Below are positions 39,602-47,887 of a stretch of DNA of 64,000 nucleotides, piece by piece. Location of the stretch: NCBI RefSeq assembly GCF_025506275.1, contig NZ_QYCP01000087.1:1-64000 (forward strand), in the 5' to 3' direction. The notes beneath the pieces were generated by a model. That model was not told the DNA's origin. It did no database searches and saw only the letters and a list, made by a program, of their open reading frames with translations. The translations under genes were made by a program, and so were the position numbers. This stretch comes from Brevibacterium permense (GTDB lineage: Bacteria; Actinomycetota; Actinomycetes; Actinomycetales; Brevibacteriaceae). The stretch's first letter is position 1. Each line of letters starts with the position of its first letter.

Positions 39602-41395
39602 ATGACACGCATGCGCGCAGTGGACGCCGTTGTGCTCATCCTCGAGAAGGAAGGCGCCACCGAGACCTTCGGGCTGCCGGGGGCGGCGATCAACCCGCTC
39701 TACTCAGCGATGAAGGCCCACGGCGGAATCCGCCACACCCTCGCCCGGCACGTCGAGGGAGCCTCCCACATGGCCGACGGATACACCCGTTCGGCACCGG
39801 GCAACATCGGAGTCTGCCTGGGCACCTCGGGTCCGGCGGGCACCGACATGATCACCGGACTCTACGCCGCGGCTGCAGACTCCCAGCCGATCCTGTGCAT
39901 CACCGGCCAGGCACCCGTCGCCGTGCTCGACAAGGAGGACTTCCAGGCCGTCGACATCGCCTCGATCGCGAAGCCCGTGACGAAGATGGCCAAGACGGTG
40001 CTCGAAGCCGGACAGGTGCCCGGCGTCTTCCAGACCGCCTTCCAGCTCATGCGCTCGGCCCGTCCCGGACCCGTGCTCATCGACCTGCCCATCGACGTGC
40101 AGCAGACCGAGATCGAATTCGACATCGATGCCTACGAACCGCTGGCCCCCGCCAAGCCCGCGGCCACCTCGGCGCAGGCGGAGAAGATCCTCGACCTCAT
40201 CGCCGAGGCGGAGCACCCGATCATCATCGCCGGCGGCGGAATCATCAATGCCGACGCCGCCGACCGGCTCGTCGAATTCGCCGAACTCACCTCCATTCCG
40301 GTGTCACCGACCCTCATGGGCTGGGGCGTGATCCCCGATGACCACCCGCTGGCCGCAGGCATGGTCGGAATCCAGACGCATGTGCGCTACGGAAACGCCT
40401 CCTTCCTCGAATCCGATCTCGTCATCGGCATCGGCAACCGCTGGGCCAACCGCCACACCGGGAACCTTGAGGTGTATCGCAAGGGGCGGAAGTTTGTTCA
40501 CATCGACATCGCGCCCACCCAGATCGGACGCGTCTTCGCCCCCGACTACGGGGTCGCTTCCGACGCCGGAGCCGCCCTCGACGCACTGTTGGCAGCCGCA
40601 CGCTCTCGGTCGGGCGGAGTGCCGGACTTCACCGGTTGGGCCCGCGAATGCACGGCACGGAAGTCGACCGAGCACCGGAAGACGAACTTCACCGATGTGC
40701 CGATCAAACCCCAGCGCGTCTACCAGGAGATGAACCAAGCCTTCGGCCGCGACGTCACCTACGTCTCGACGATCGGGCTCAGCCAGATCGCCGGCGCCCA
40801 GATGCTGCACGTCTACCGACCTCGGCACTGGATCAATGCGGGACAGGCCGGACCCCTCGGCTGGACCGGTCCGGCCGCGCTCGGTGTGGCCAAGGGCAAG
40901 CCCGGCGAGACCGTCGTGGCGCTGTCAGGCGACTACGACTTCCAGTTCATGATCGAAGAGCTCGCCGTCGGTGCGCAGCACCAGATCCCCTATGTCCACG
41001 TCGTCGTCAACAACTCCTACCTCGGTCTCATCCGCCAGTCCCAGCGCGGATTCGAGATGGACTACGAGGTGTCGCTGGCATTCGAGAACATCAACACCGC
41101 CGGTTCCGCATCGTCCGGTTACGGAGTCGACCATGTGGCCGTCGCCCAGGGGCTCGGGTGCAAGGCGCTGCGGGTCGAGGACCCCGAACTCATCGGCGAA
41201 GGCCTGCGCGTGGCCAAGGAGCTCATGGACGAGCACCAGGTGCCCGTGGTCGTCGAGGTCATCCTCGAACGCGTCACGAACATCTCGATGGGAACCGCCC
41301 TCGACCAGATCAACGAGTTCGAGACGCTCGCCCAGACCCCGGCCGACGCTCCGACAGCGCTGAGCCCGATGGGCGAACTGGCCGCAGCGAAATAG
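39602..41395 (+). CDS. gcl: Glyoxylate carboligase (tartronate-semialdehyde synthase)
   Basis: ThDP enzyme joining two glyoxylates to tartronate semialdehyde and CO2. 597 aa. The usual catalytic glutamate of ThDP enzymes is replaced by V51 in [16 protein letters not shown], the same residue and number as E. coli Gcl, which is diagnostic. The ThDP/Mg motif is [16 protein letters not shown] followed by [12 protein letters not shown]. The start is ATG 39602 with AAGGA upstream; the frame upstream is leader sequence. Confidence 0.96.
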   Translation: MTRMRAVDAVVLILEKEGATETFGLPGAAINPLYSAMKAHGGIRHTLARHVEGASHMADGYTRSAPGNIGVCLGTSGPAGTDMITGLYAAAADSQPILCITGQAPVAVLDKEDFQAVDIASIAKPVTKMAKTVLEAGQVPGVFQTAFQLMRSARPGPVLIDLPIDVQQTEIEFDIDAYEPLAPAKPAATSAQAEKILDLIAEAEHPIIIAGGGIINADAADRLVEFAELTSIPVSPTLMGWGVIPDDHPLAAGMVGIQTHVRYGNASFLESDLVIGIGNRWANRHTGNLEVYRKGRKFVHIDIAPTQIGRVFAPDYGVASDAGAALDALLAAARSRSGGVPDFTGWARECTARKSTEHRKTNFTDVPIKPQRVYQEMNQAFGRDVTYVSTIGLSQIAGAQMLHVYRPRHWINAGQAGPLGWTGPAALGVAKGKPGETVVALSGDYDFQFMIEELAVGAQHQIPYVHVVVNNSYLGLIRQSQRGFEMDYEVSLAFENINTAGSASSGYGVDHVAVAQGLGCKALRVEDPELIGEGLRVAKELMDEHQVPVVVEVILERVTNISMGTALDQINEFETLAQTPADAPTALSPMGELAAAK

Positions 41396-41450
41396 GCAGG
41401 GTCCAACCCGCCGGAGGGCTGGGCTGAACCGCCCGAGCCGAGTAGGCTAG

Positions 41451-41466
41451 AACGGTATACCGAAAC
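41451..41466. promoter_or_regulatory. CGGTATACCG site upstream of allB
   Basis: CGGTATACCG is a perfect 10-bp palindrome (41453-41462). Its reverse strand reads GTTTCGGTATACCGTT, close to TTTTCGGTATCCCGG before the purine permease. Confidence 0.5.
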
Positions 41467-41507
41467 TGAATCCACCGGCCCTCAGGGGCGGGCGACCGAG
41501 GAGGAAC

Positions 41508-42863
41508 ATGAGCAACGACGCCGACTTCGACCTGATCATCCATGCCGCGAAGGCTCTGCTGCCCGAGGGCATCGAACCGGTGACGATCGGAGTCAGGGAC
41601 GGGAAGATCGCCGAGATCGCCCGCGGTGGACAGGATCTGGGCACGGCCTCCTCGGCGGAGGTGAAAGTCATCGAGATCGGGGACGATCAGGTGCTGCTGC
41701 CCGGTCTCGTCGACTCCCACGTCCACGTCAACGATCCCGGTCGCGCCGAATGGGAGGGCTTCGCCAGCGCCACCCGCGCGGCCGCGGCCGGGGGAGTGAC
41801 GACGATCGTCGACATGCCGCTGAACTCGCTGCCACCGACGGTCGACGTCGCGGCCCTGGAGACGAAACGGGCGGTCGCCGAGCCCAAGGCCTTTGTCGAC
41901 GTCGGTTTCTGGGGCGGGGCGATCCCCGGCAACACTGCGGATCTGCGGCCCCTGCATGAGGCCGGCGTCTACGGGTTCAAATGCTTCCTCGAGGACTCCG
42001 GCGTCGAGGAATTCCCGCCTCTGGAACCGGCGGAGATGACGGCGGACATGGCCGAGATCGCCTCCTTCGACGGAATGCTCATCGTCCACGCCGAGGATCA
42101 CGAGGTGATGACCTCGGCGCCGAAGAACTCGGGTCCGAAGTTCGCCGACTTCCTCGCCACGCGCCCCCGCGAGGCCGAGAACGTCGCGATCGCCCGCGTC
42201 ATCGACGCAGCCCGGGAGACCGGGGCAAGGGCGCACATCCTGCACCTGTCCTCGGCGGATGCGCTCGACCAGATCGCCGCGGCCAAGGCCGAGGGCATCA
42301 AGCTGACAGTCGAGACCTGCCCGCACTATCTCGTCTTCACCGCCGAGGAGATCCCGGATGGGGCGACGACGCACAAGTGCTGCCCGCCGATCCGCGAGGA
42401 ATCGAACCGGGAGGCGCTGTGGCAGGGACTCGTCGACGGCACGATCGACTGCATCGTCTCTGACCATTCGCCGTCGACGGCCGAGCTCAAGCTGCTCGAC
42501 ACGGGCGATTTCGGTGCGGCGTGGGGTGGGATCTCGTCGCTGCAGCTGGGACTCTCGCTCGTGTGGACCGAAGCCGTGAAACGCGGAATCGAGCTCGCCG
42601 AGGTGGTTCGATGGATGTCCGCGGCACCTGCGGCCGTGGCACGGGTCGAAGGCAAGGGAACGATCGCCGAGGGCAATGACGCGGACTTCGCCGTCTTCGC
42701 CCCCGACGAGGAGTGGACGGTGCGGGCGACGGAGCTCTGGCATCGAAACCAGATCAGCGCTTACGACACTCGCACCGTCCGCGGTCGGGTCACGCAGACG
42801 GTGCTGCGTGGGGCCCCGGTCGACTTCGAGACCCCGGGAGGCCGCCTCCTCAAAGCCCGCTGA
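41508..42863 (+). CDS. allB: Allantoinase
   Basis: Hydrolyses allantoin to allantoate. The 451-aa dihydroorotase-like amidohydrolase has PGLVDSHVHVNDPGR (metal HxH), the lysine to be carboxylated in GFKCFLEDSG, IVHAEDHEV, HILHLSSADALD and the Asp in VSDHSPSTAELK. About 112 bp after gcl, with AGGAGG at the start. Followed by a palindromic element. Confidence 0.95.
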   Translation: MSNDADFDLIIHAAKALLPEGIEPVTIGVRDGKIAEIARGGQDLGTASSAEVKVIEIGDDQVLLPGLVDSHVHVNDPGRAEWEGFASATRAAAAGGVTTIVDMPLNSLPPTVDVAALETKRAVAEPKAFVDVGFWGGAIPGNTADLRPLHEAGVYGFKCFLEDSGVEEFPPLEPAEMTADMAEIASFDGMLIVHAEDHEVMTSAPKNSGPKFADFLATRPREAENVAIARVIDAARETGARAHILHLSSADALDQIAAAKAEGIKLTVETCPHYLVFTAEEIPDGATTHKCCPPIREESNREALWQGLVDGTIDCIVSDHSPSTAELKLLDTGDFGAAWGGISSLQLGLSLVWTEAVKRGIELAEVVRWMSAAPAAVARVEGKGTIAEGNDADFAVFAPDEEWTVRATELWHRNQISAYDTRTVRGRVTQTVLRGAPVDFETPGGRLLKAR

Positions 42864-42870
42864 CCAATTA

Positions 42871-42926
42871 CTACCTGACGGCGGCTCAGCAACCTCGCGC
42901 GAGGTTGCTGAGCCGCCGTCGGGTAG
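42871..42926. repeat. 56-bp palindrome, copy 3 (allB 3' end)
   Basis: Same element as 37527-37582 with a single arm mismatch (T in the left arm, G in the right), which RNA would tolerate as U-G. It begins 8 bp after the allB TGA, preceded by CAATTA rather than TAATTA. Confidence 0.95.
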
Positions 42927-42939
42927 ATCTGGGGAGAAG

Positions 42940-42989
42940 TTATCCACAGATTGCGCTCGCCTATTGTCTTTTGATGCAATACGATGCAT
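42940..42989. promoter_or_regulatory. DnaA-box-like 9-mer and ATGCA inverted repeat upstream of the nuclease-like gene
   Basis: TTATCCACA (42940-42948) equals the consensus DnaA box. ATGCA-ATACGA-TGCAT (42974-42989) is an inverted repeat before the start at 43011. The stretch is AT-richer than its surroundings. Likely promoter/operator DNA; one DnaA box alone is weak evidence. Confidence 0.35.
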
Positions 42990-43010
42990 TTTGGTGTCAT
43001 GTATCTGTGT

Positions 43011-44000
43011 ATGACGACTGAGAAGCTCTACCGCTTGGGGTTCACCAAGGACGAAGTCAGGCGAGGAGAGCGATGCTGCCTCACGCGCATCGCCCGCGGA
43101 CGCTATGTGGCGACCGGATCGTGCGACGACGCACGACACGAAACCATCTGGGCGGCCCTGATCGAAGCGGACTTCGAAGAATTCGGCCACCAAGGCGATA
43201 TGCGCGACGAGATCGAACCCCTGAGGGTCCTCATCCGCACGCGTGCCGAGAAGATCCACACTGCATCCGGCAGGTGGCGGGTGACGAAGGGGCGTGAAGT
43301 CTTCTCTCATCTGTCGGCGGCGCTCGTCCACGGCCTTCCGATCGCCTATCCGGCCGAGACACGGGTGGAGGTGTTCCGGCCGAACGTCAGTCGCAAGTAT
43401 CGGCACCTCTATGTGCGCAATCGCGAGGTGCCGTCGGCGCACCGGAAGATGGTCGGCATCTATGCGGTGACGACGCTGGAACGCACACTCATCGACATCG
43501 CCCGTGACTACCCACCGGACGTGTCTGTGCCGATGTTCGACGAGGTGATCCGTCGGGGTCGCACCACACGTTTCCGCATCGAAGCGGTGCTGGCCGAATG
43601 CCCCGAATCCCGCGGGGACACAGCGGTGCTGCGTGCCCTCGACCTCACCGACGGCCGGCGTGAGGCCTCTTCGGAGTCGATCGCGGCGGTACGCTTCTTC
43701 GAACACGGGATCGCCGGCTTCGAACCGCAGATGGAGTTCTTCGGCCACCTCGGCGAGGTCATCGCCCGTGTCGACTTCTGCAATCACGATGCTCGACTCA
43801 TCGTAGAGATCGACGGGCTGGAGAAGTACACGATGGAGGGCCGTTCGACTCGTGAGAGTCTCGCTGCAGAGAAGGCTCGCGAAGCCGCACTCGAAGCCAG
43901 GGGGTACAAGATCATCCGTCTGACCTTCGGTGATCTGTTCCGCACGGCGCCGTTCGAACGCATCCTCGGCATCCTCGCCGCGCGTCTGCGCACCGGATAA
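43011..44000 (+). CDS. AbiEi-type N-terminal domain plus DUF559/Vsr-like nuclease protein
   Basis: About 329 aa from ATG 43011 (MTTEKLYRLGFTKDEVRRGE); a start at 42984 is also possible. The N-terminus looks like the AbiEi-type winged helix (GFTKDEVRRGERCCLTRIARG). The C-terminal part resembles small PD-(D/E)XK nucleases of the Vsr/DUF559 kind: IARVDFCNHDARLIVEIDG with Asp and Glu-x-Asp, then AAEKAREAALEARGYKIIRLTFGDL. No toxin partner is adjacent. It interrupts the ureide genes and lies between two 56-bp palindromes. Function unknown. Confidence 0.65.
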   Translation: MTTEKLYRLGFTKDEVRRGERCCLTRIARGRYVATGSCDDARHETIWAALIEADFEEFGHQGDMRDEIEPLRVLIRTRAEKIHTASGRWRVTKGREVFSHLSAALVHGLPIAYPAETRVEVFRPNVSRKYRHLYVRNREVPSAHRKMVGIYAVTTLERTLIDIARDYPPDVSVPMFDEVIRRGRTTRFRIEAVLAECPESRGDTAVLRALDLTDGRREASSESIAAVRFFEHGIAGFEPQMEFFGHLGEVIARVDFCNHDARLIVEIDGLEKYTMEGRSTRESLAAEKAREAALEARGYKIIRLTFGDLFRTAPFERILGILAARLRTG

Positions 44001-44012
44001 TCCCGCCCCGAA

Positions 44013-44068
44013 CTACCCGACGGCGGCCCAGCTACCTCGCGCGAGGTAGCTGGGCCGCCGTCGGGTAG
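44013..44068. repeat. 56-bp perfect palindrome, copy 4 (bcp 3' end)
   Basis: It differs from copy 2 at several positions, each changed in both arms, so pairing is kept (e.g. CTCAGCAACC to CCCAGCTACC, with GGTTGCTGAG to GGTAGCTGGG). On the minus strand TAATTG precedes it, and its TAA is the stop of the gene at 44072. Confidence 0.95.
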
Positions 44069-44071
44069 CAA

Positions 44072-44551
44072 TTAGGGGAGGAGCTGGGAGCGGAGGCGGG
44101 CCACGTGGCCGCGGGCGTCGACGTTGTACTCGGCGTGAGTGAGCGTGCCGTCGGCGCCGATGACGAAGGTCGAGCGCTGGGTTCCCTGGAACGTGTGCTC
44201 GCCGACCGTCTTCTGTCCATAGCTGCCGTAGGACTTAGCCACCGCGGCGCCCGGGTCGGAGAGCAGCGAGAAGGTCAGCCCCTCCTCGGCGGCGAACTCC
44301 TTGAGCGATTCGGTGTCATCGGGGGAGACCCCGAGGACCTCGAAGCCGGCGGCCGCCAGCGCCGAGAGGTTGTCCCGGAAGTCGCAGGCCTCCGTTGTGC
44401 ACCCCGGAGACGCGGCCTTCGGGTAGAAGTAGAGGATGACGCTGCGGCCGGCATAGTCGGCCTTCGACACCGTCCGCCCCTCGGCGTCGGTGAGCGTGAA
44501 GTCGGGCGCGATGTCTCCGACGGTGAGCTGAGCCTGAGTGCTCGTGGTCAT
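44072..44551 (-). CDS. bcp: BCP-type peroxiredoxin
   Basis: Thiol-dependent reduction of H2O2 and organic peroxides. The 159-aa protein has the peroxidatic cysteine C51 and resolving C56 in SPGCTTEACDFRDN, with GVSPDDTESLKEFA and FQGTQRSTFVIG. ATG 44551 overlaps the glycerate kinase stop (ATGA), so the two are translationally coupled. Uricase encoded nearby releases H2O2, a possible reason for the linkage (inference). The longer upstream frame lies inside glycerate kinase. Confidence 0.93.
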   Translation of the reverse strand: MTTSTQAQLTVGDIAPDFTLTDAEGRTVSKADYAGRSVILYFYPKAASPGCTTEACDFRDNLSALAAAGFEVLGVSPDDTESLKEFAAEEGLTFSLLSDPGAAVAKSYGSYGQKTVGEHTFQGTQRSTFVIGADGTLTHAEYNVDARGHVARLRSQLLP

Positions 44552-45741
44552 GGTGTGTCCTTTCGTCGTTGAAATGGTGCGTCCGGCGGCGAGCTGAGTG
44601 CGCACGCCTGCGCGGCCGTGTCCTCGATGAGCGCTTCGGCACGCTCGGACAGGGTGGTGAGGTCCGCCGGTCCCGGTGCGATCGACAGCGCCGCCGTGAT
44701 CCCGGCGTCCCGACATTCCGCGGCGGTCAGGCCGACCCGACCGGCGATGACGATCACCCTCGCCGAGGCGGGGGCATGGTCCCGCACGGCCGCGACGACT
44801 TTCCCGCCCAAGGATTGGGAATCGAAGGACCCCTCTCCGGTGAGTACGAAATCAGCGTCGGCCAGGGCCTCGGACAGTCCCACGGCCTCGGCGACCATCG
44901 TCGATCCGGGAACCACCTCGGCGCCGAGCAGCGTTGTCAGCGCCAGCGGAATCCCGCCTGCGGCCCCGAATCCCGGAGTCGCCGCCAGGTCTTCGGCCTC
45001 GGCTGAGGTGCCGGTGAGCACCTCCGCCAGGTGACCGAGTCCGGAGTCGAGCACGGCCACCGAGTCCGCGTCCGCCCCCTTCTGCGGACCGAAGACCGCA
45101 GCGGCCCCGCGGGGCCCGGTGAGAGGATTGTCGACGTCGACGGCGATGCGCCACCGCACGGCCGTCGCCCGCCGGTCCAGCCCCGAGGTGTCGACCGCAG
45201 CGATCGCGGCCAGGCTGCCTCCGCCCGGTGCGACCGGCTGACCTGCAGGGTCGGTGAAGCGGGCGCCGAGGGCGGCCAGTATTCCGGTCCCGCCGTCCGT
45301 GCTCGCCGAGCCGCCGATGCACAGCAGGATCTCCTCGACGCCGAGGTCGAGTGCCGCGGCCGCGACGAGCCCGACGCCGAAGGTGTCGGCGCGTTCGGGC
45401 TGCAGCTCCACGTCCGAGACCTGCGGCAGGCCGTTGGCTTGGGCCGCTTCGATGACCGCGGTCTTTCCGTCGGGGGAGAGGCCGAAGTCCGCCGAGGTGG
45501 TCCTGCCCAGGGCATCGACCGTGTCGACGGTGCGCGGCCGGGTTCCCCAGACGGCGAGCAGGGCGTCGAGCGTGCCCTCCCCGCCGTCGGCGAAGGGCAG
45601 TTCGGTGACTCGTGCGCCGGGGAAGACTGCCCGAGCTCCGCGGGCCATGGCGGCTGCGGCGGCAGGAGCGGAGGCCGAGCCCTTGAATGAGTCAGGGGCG
45701 CAGATGATTGACGGGGTCTGATCTGTTGTTGTCAGGCTCAT
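44548..45741 (-). CDS. glxK: Glycerate kinase
   Basis: Phosphorylates D-glycerate, the end product of the gcl-glxR branch. The 397-aa GK-1 family protein has IICAPDSFKGSASAPAAAAA, PFADGGEGTLDALL, IEAAQANGLP, CIGGSASTDGGTG, GAAGGIPLALTTLLGAEVVPG and TGEGSFDSQSLGGK. ATG 45741 is chosen; ATG 45759 would add six residues. Probably 2-phosphoglycerate-forming, as in this family. Divergent from uraD across a region with two operator-like sites. Confidence 0.93.
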   Translation of the reverse strand: MSLTTTDQTPSIICAPDSFKGSASAPAAAAAMARGARAVFPGARVTELPFADGGEGTLDALLAVWGTRPRTVDTVDALGRTTSADFGLSPDGKTAVIEAAQANGLPQVSDVELQPERADTFGVGLVAAAALDLGVEEILLCIGGSASTDGGTGILAALGARFTDPAGQPVAPGGGSLAAIAAVDTSGLDRRATAVRWRIAVDVDNPLTGPRGAAAVFGPQKGADADSVAVLDSGLGHLAEVLTGTSAEAEDLAATPGFGAAGGIPLALTTLLGAEVVPGSTMVAEAVGLSEALADADFVLTGEGSFDSQSLGGKVVAAVRDHAPASARVIVIAGRVGLTAAECRDAGITAALSIAPGPADLTTLSERAEALIEDTAAQACALSSPPDAPFQRRKDTP

Positions 45742-45798
45742 GCGCTCATTCAACCTCATCGTCGGTGGCCGGGTGTGCGGCGGTTGCCACACGAACAG

Positions 45799-45825
45799 TA
45801 TCCATCATACGGAAGAAAGTTTCCA
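45799..45825. promoter_or_regulatory. IclR-type sites in the glxK-uraD gap
   Basis: TATCCATCATACGGAAG (45799-45815) matches 51558-51574 with few changes. CGGAAGAAAGTTTCCA (45810-45825) matches 51499-51514 at 13 of 16 positions. Confidence 0.6.
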
Positions 45826-45882
45826 CAAAAACGTGTGAGCAATTTGACATTGCCGATGACGCCCAGCAGACTCGGAGCAGTT

Positions 45883-45904
45883 GTTCGGAAATGGTATTCC
45901 GAAC
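45883..45904. promoter_or_regulatory. Palindromic operator before uraD
   Basis: GTTCGGAA-ATGGTA-TTCCGAAC has perfect 8-bp arms, 36 bp before the uraD start. It has the same GGAA/TTCC layout as the hyi site. Confidence 0.65.
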
Positions 45905-45940
45905 GGTGAAAATCATTCAGTGCCTGCCAAGGAGGTCACC

Positions 45941-46432
45941 GTGGACCTGGCCGAGTTCAACCGGCTCCCAGCCGATGATGCCCGCGGAATTCTGCGTCCC
46001 TGCCTCGACGTCGACCGGTGGATCGACGCGATCGTCGACGCCCGCCCCCTGACCGACCTCGACTCCGCCAAGGCGGCGTCCCGCGCCGCCGCACCGCTGA
46101 CCACCGCCGAGATCGACGCAGCGATGTCCCATCACCCGCGCATCGGAGAGAAGGCGAAGGGCGACAGCGCCGAGGCGGCCCACTCGAGCCGTGAACAGGC
46201 CGGACTCGGCACCCTGGAAGCAGATGTGCAGACCCGGCTGGCTGAGGGCAACGCCGCCTACGAAGACCGCTTCGACCGCGTCTTCCTCATCCGCGCCGCC
46301 GGGCGCACGTCTGAGGAGATCCTCTCAGAACTGCAGCGCCGAATGGAGAACACAGCCGAGGATGAGACCGCCGAGGTCGGTCAGCAGCTCATCCAGATCG
46401 CCGAACTGAGACTCGAAGGGATCCTCTCATGA
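45941..46432 (+). CDS. uraD: OHCU decarboxylase
   Basis: 2-oxo-4-hydroxy-4-carboxy-5-ureidoimidazoline decarboxylase, the last step from urate to S-allantoin. 163 aa. Family motifs are the HPRIGEKAKG loop with the catalytic histidine and AHSSREQAGL. GTG 45941 has AAGGAGG six bases before; the open frame upstream contains the operator and is rejected as coding. Overlaps uraH by 4 bp. Confidence 0.93.
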   Translation: MDLAEFNRLPADDARGILRPCLDVDRWIDAIVDARPLTDLDSAKAASRAAAPLTTAEIDAAMSHHPRIGEKAKGDSAEAAHSSREQAGLGTLEADVQTRLAEGNAAYEDRFDRVFLIRAAGRTSEEILSELQRRMENTAEDETAEVGQQLIQIAELRLEGILS

Positions 46433-46752
46433 GCTTCATCACCGCCCATGCACTCGACTCCATGGTCGGCACCCCCGCCGCCGACCTCGAGGTCACTCTC
46501 TACTCCGGTGCCGAAGTCATCGTCTCGGCTCGCACCGACGACAACGGGCGAGTCTCCGACTTCGGCCCCGACCGCCTCGAGCCGGGGGACTACCGGATCG
46601 TCTTCGGCACCGGCGACTACTTCGCTGCCCGCGAGATCGATCACTTCCACCCCGTGGTCACCATCGACTTCACCGTCCAGGCCGGCCAGGAGCACTATCA
46701 CATTCCGCTGCTGCTCAGCCCCTTCGCCTACAGCACCTACCGCGGCAGCTGA
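46429..46752 (+). CDS. uraH: 5-hydroxyisourate hydrolase (transthyretin-like)
   Basis: Hydrolyses 5-hydroxyisourate to OHCU. 107 aa, the usual size. N-terminal ITAHALDSMVGTPA (catalytic His), a middle basic/acidic sheet, and the C-terminal signature STYRGS. Ordered uraD-uraH-uox as one transcript. Confidence 0.95.
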   Translation: MSFITAHALDSMVGTPAADLEVTLYSGAEVIVSARTDDNGRVSDFGPDRLEPGDYRIVFGTGDYFAAREIDHFHPVVTIDFTVQAGQEHYHIPLLLSPFAYSTYRGS

Positions 46753-46907
46753 GCCGCGCCCACAACCGCTATCAGGGGAAGCAGGCCCCCTGCAGGATCT
46801 CCATCCTCAACAAACCGCCGAAGCCGACCGGTCCCTGCCGGCAGGCCTCGCCAATCGAATGGTCACGGTGTGAGCAGGTGCGCACGCCGACGAACTGGAG
46901 GAAGAAA

Positions 46908-47792
46908 ATGAGCAAGGTCCGACTGACATCGAACCAGTACGGCAAGGCGGAGAACCGACTCATGCGGGTCTACCGCGATTCCGACCGTCACGAGATCCGC
47001 GATCTCAATGTCACCTCACAGCTGTGGGGCGACTTCGAGACCGCTCACACCGAGGGCAACAACGAGCACGTCGTCGCCACCGACACCCAGAAGAACACGG
47101 TCTTCGCGAAGGCCAAGGAGCTGGGCGTGAGCTCGCCCGAACAGTTCCTCATGGGCCTGGCCGACCATTTCACCTCGAGTTTCGACTGGGTCACCGGCGG
47201 ACGCTGGGAAGCCGAAGAATACGGCTGGGACCGGATCAACGATCATAAGCACTCGTTCTTCAAGTCCGCTCCCGAGGTCCGCACCGTCGTCTTCACCCGA
47301 GACGGCGACAAGGACACGCTGATCTCCGGCTTCAACGGACTCACCGTGCTCAAAACCACGGAGTCGGGCTTCGTCGGCTACCCGAAGGACAAGTACACGA
47401 CCCTGCCGGAGACCCAGGACCGGATCCTCGCGACCGATATCGCCACCCGGTGGATCTACAACACCACCGACCTCGACTTCGAAGCCGTGTACACCAAGGT
47501 CAAGGAGATCATCCTCGACTCCTTCACCGATCACTTCTCCCACGCCCTGCAGCACACGCTGTACCAGATGGGCGAGAAGGTCATCGAGGCCGTGCCGGAG
47601 ATCGACGAGATCCGCTTCTCCTGCCCGAACAAGCACCACTTCCTCTATGACATCGAACGTTTCGGGCTCGAGAACCCGAACGAGGTCTTCATCGTCGCCG
47701 ACCGCCCCTACGGCCTCATCGAAGCCACCTTCACCCGTGAAGGCGTCGACGAGAACAAGGACGCATGGGCGCAGGTCGCCGGCTTCTGCTGA
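46908..47792 (+). CDS. uox: Urate oxidase (uricase, cofactor-free)
   Basis: Oxidises urate with O2 to 5-hydroxyisourate and H2O2. 294 aa. The catalytic pair K13 (QYGKAEN) and T58 with D59 (VVATDTQKNTV) is intact, and the C-terminal half carries FSCPNKHHFLYDIERFG. ATG 46908 has GGAGGAAG upstream. It lies 155 bp after uraH, a gap without a convincing ORF. Confidence 0.95.
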   Translation: MSKVRLTSNQYGKAENRLMRVYRDSDRHEIRDLNVTSQLWGDFETAHTEGNNEHVVATDTQKNTVFAKAKELGVSSPEQFLMGLADHFTSSFDWVTGGRWEAEEYGWDRINDHKHSFFKSAPEVRTVVFTRDGDKDTLISGFNGLTVLKTTESGFVGYPKDKYTTLPETQDRILATDIATRWIYNTTDLDFEAVYTKVKEIILDSFTDHFSHALQHTLYQMGEKVIEAVPEIDEIRFSCPNKHHFLYDIERFGLENPNEVFIVADRPYGLIEATFTREGVDENKDAWAQVAGFC

Positions 47793-47830
47793 GATCTGAA
47801 CATCGCCTGCTGAGACAGGACTTTCCATCT

Positions 47831-47863
47831 CCGGGCTCCCGGGGTACTGTTCCGGGAGCCCGG
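47831..47863 (+). terminator. Strong hairpin between uox and aceE
   Basis: Perfect 12-bp arms CCGGGCTCCCGG and CCGGGAGCCCGG around a nine-base loop. No T-run. Probably terminates the uricase transcript; it could also lie in the aceE leader. Confidence 0.65.
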
Positions 47864-47887
47864 ACCCCGTGAGAAGGAAACCCCGAT

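Noticed and set aside
42940-42948. Replication origin indicated by a perfect DnaA box
   Set aside because: A single box, no dnaA/dnaN/gyrB genes and no cluster of boxes. One 9-mer match in 64 kb is expected by chance fairly often.
43011-44000. Type IV toxin-antitoxin system (AbiEi/AbiEii)
   Set aside because: No AbiEii-like nucleotidyltransferase gene is adjacent, and the C-terminus looks like a nuclease rather than an antitoxin.
45881-45940. Earlier TTG start for uraD
   Set aside because: It would place the palindromic operator inside the coding region and lacks a ribosome site. GTG 45941 has a good one.
46753-46907. Small gene between uraH and uox
   Set aside because: The short frames have no family-like sequence or ribosome site. 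I see only spacer and the uox ribosome site.
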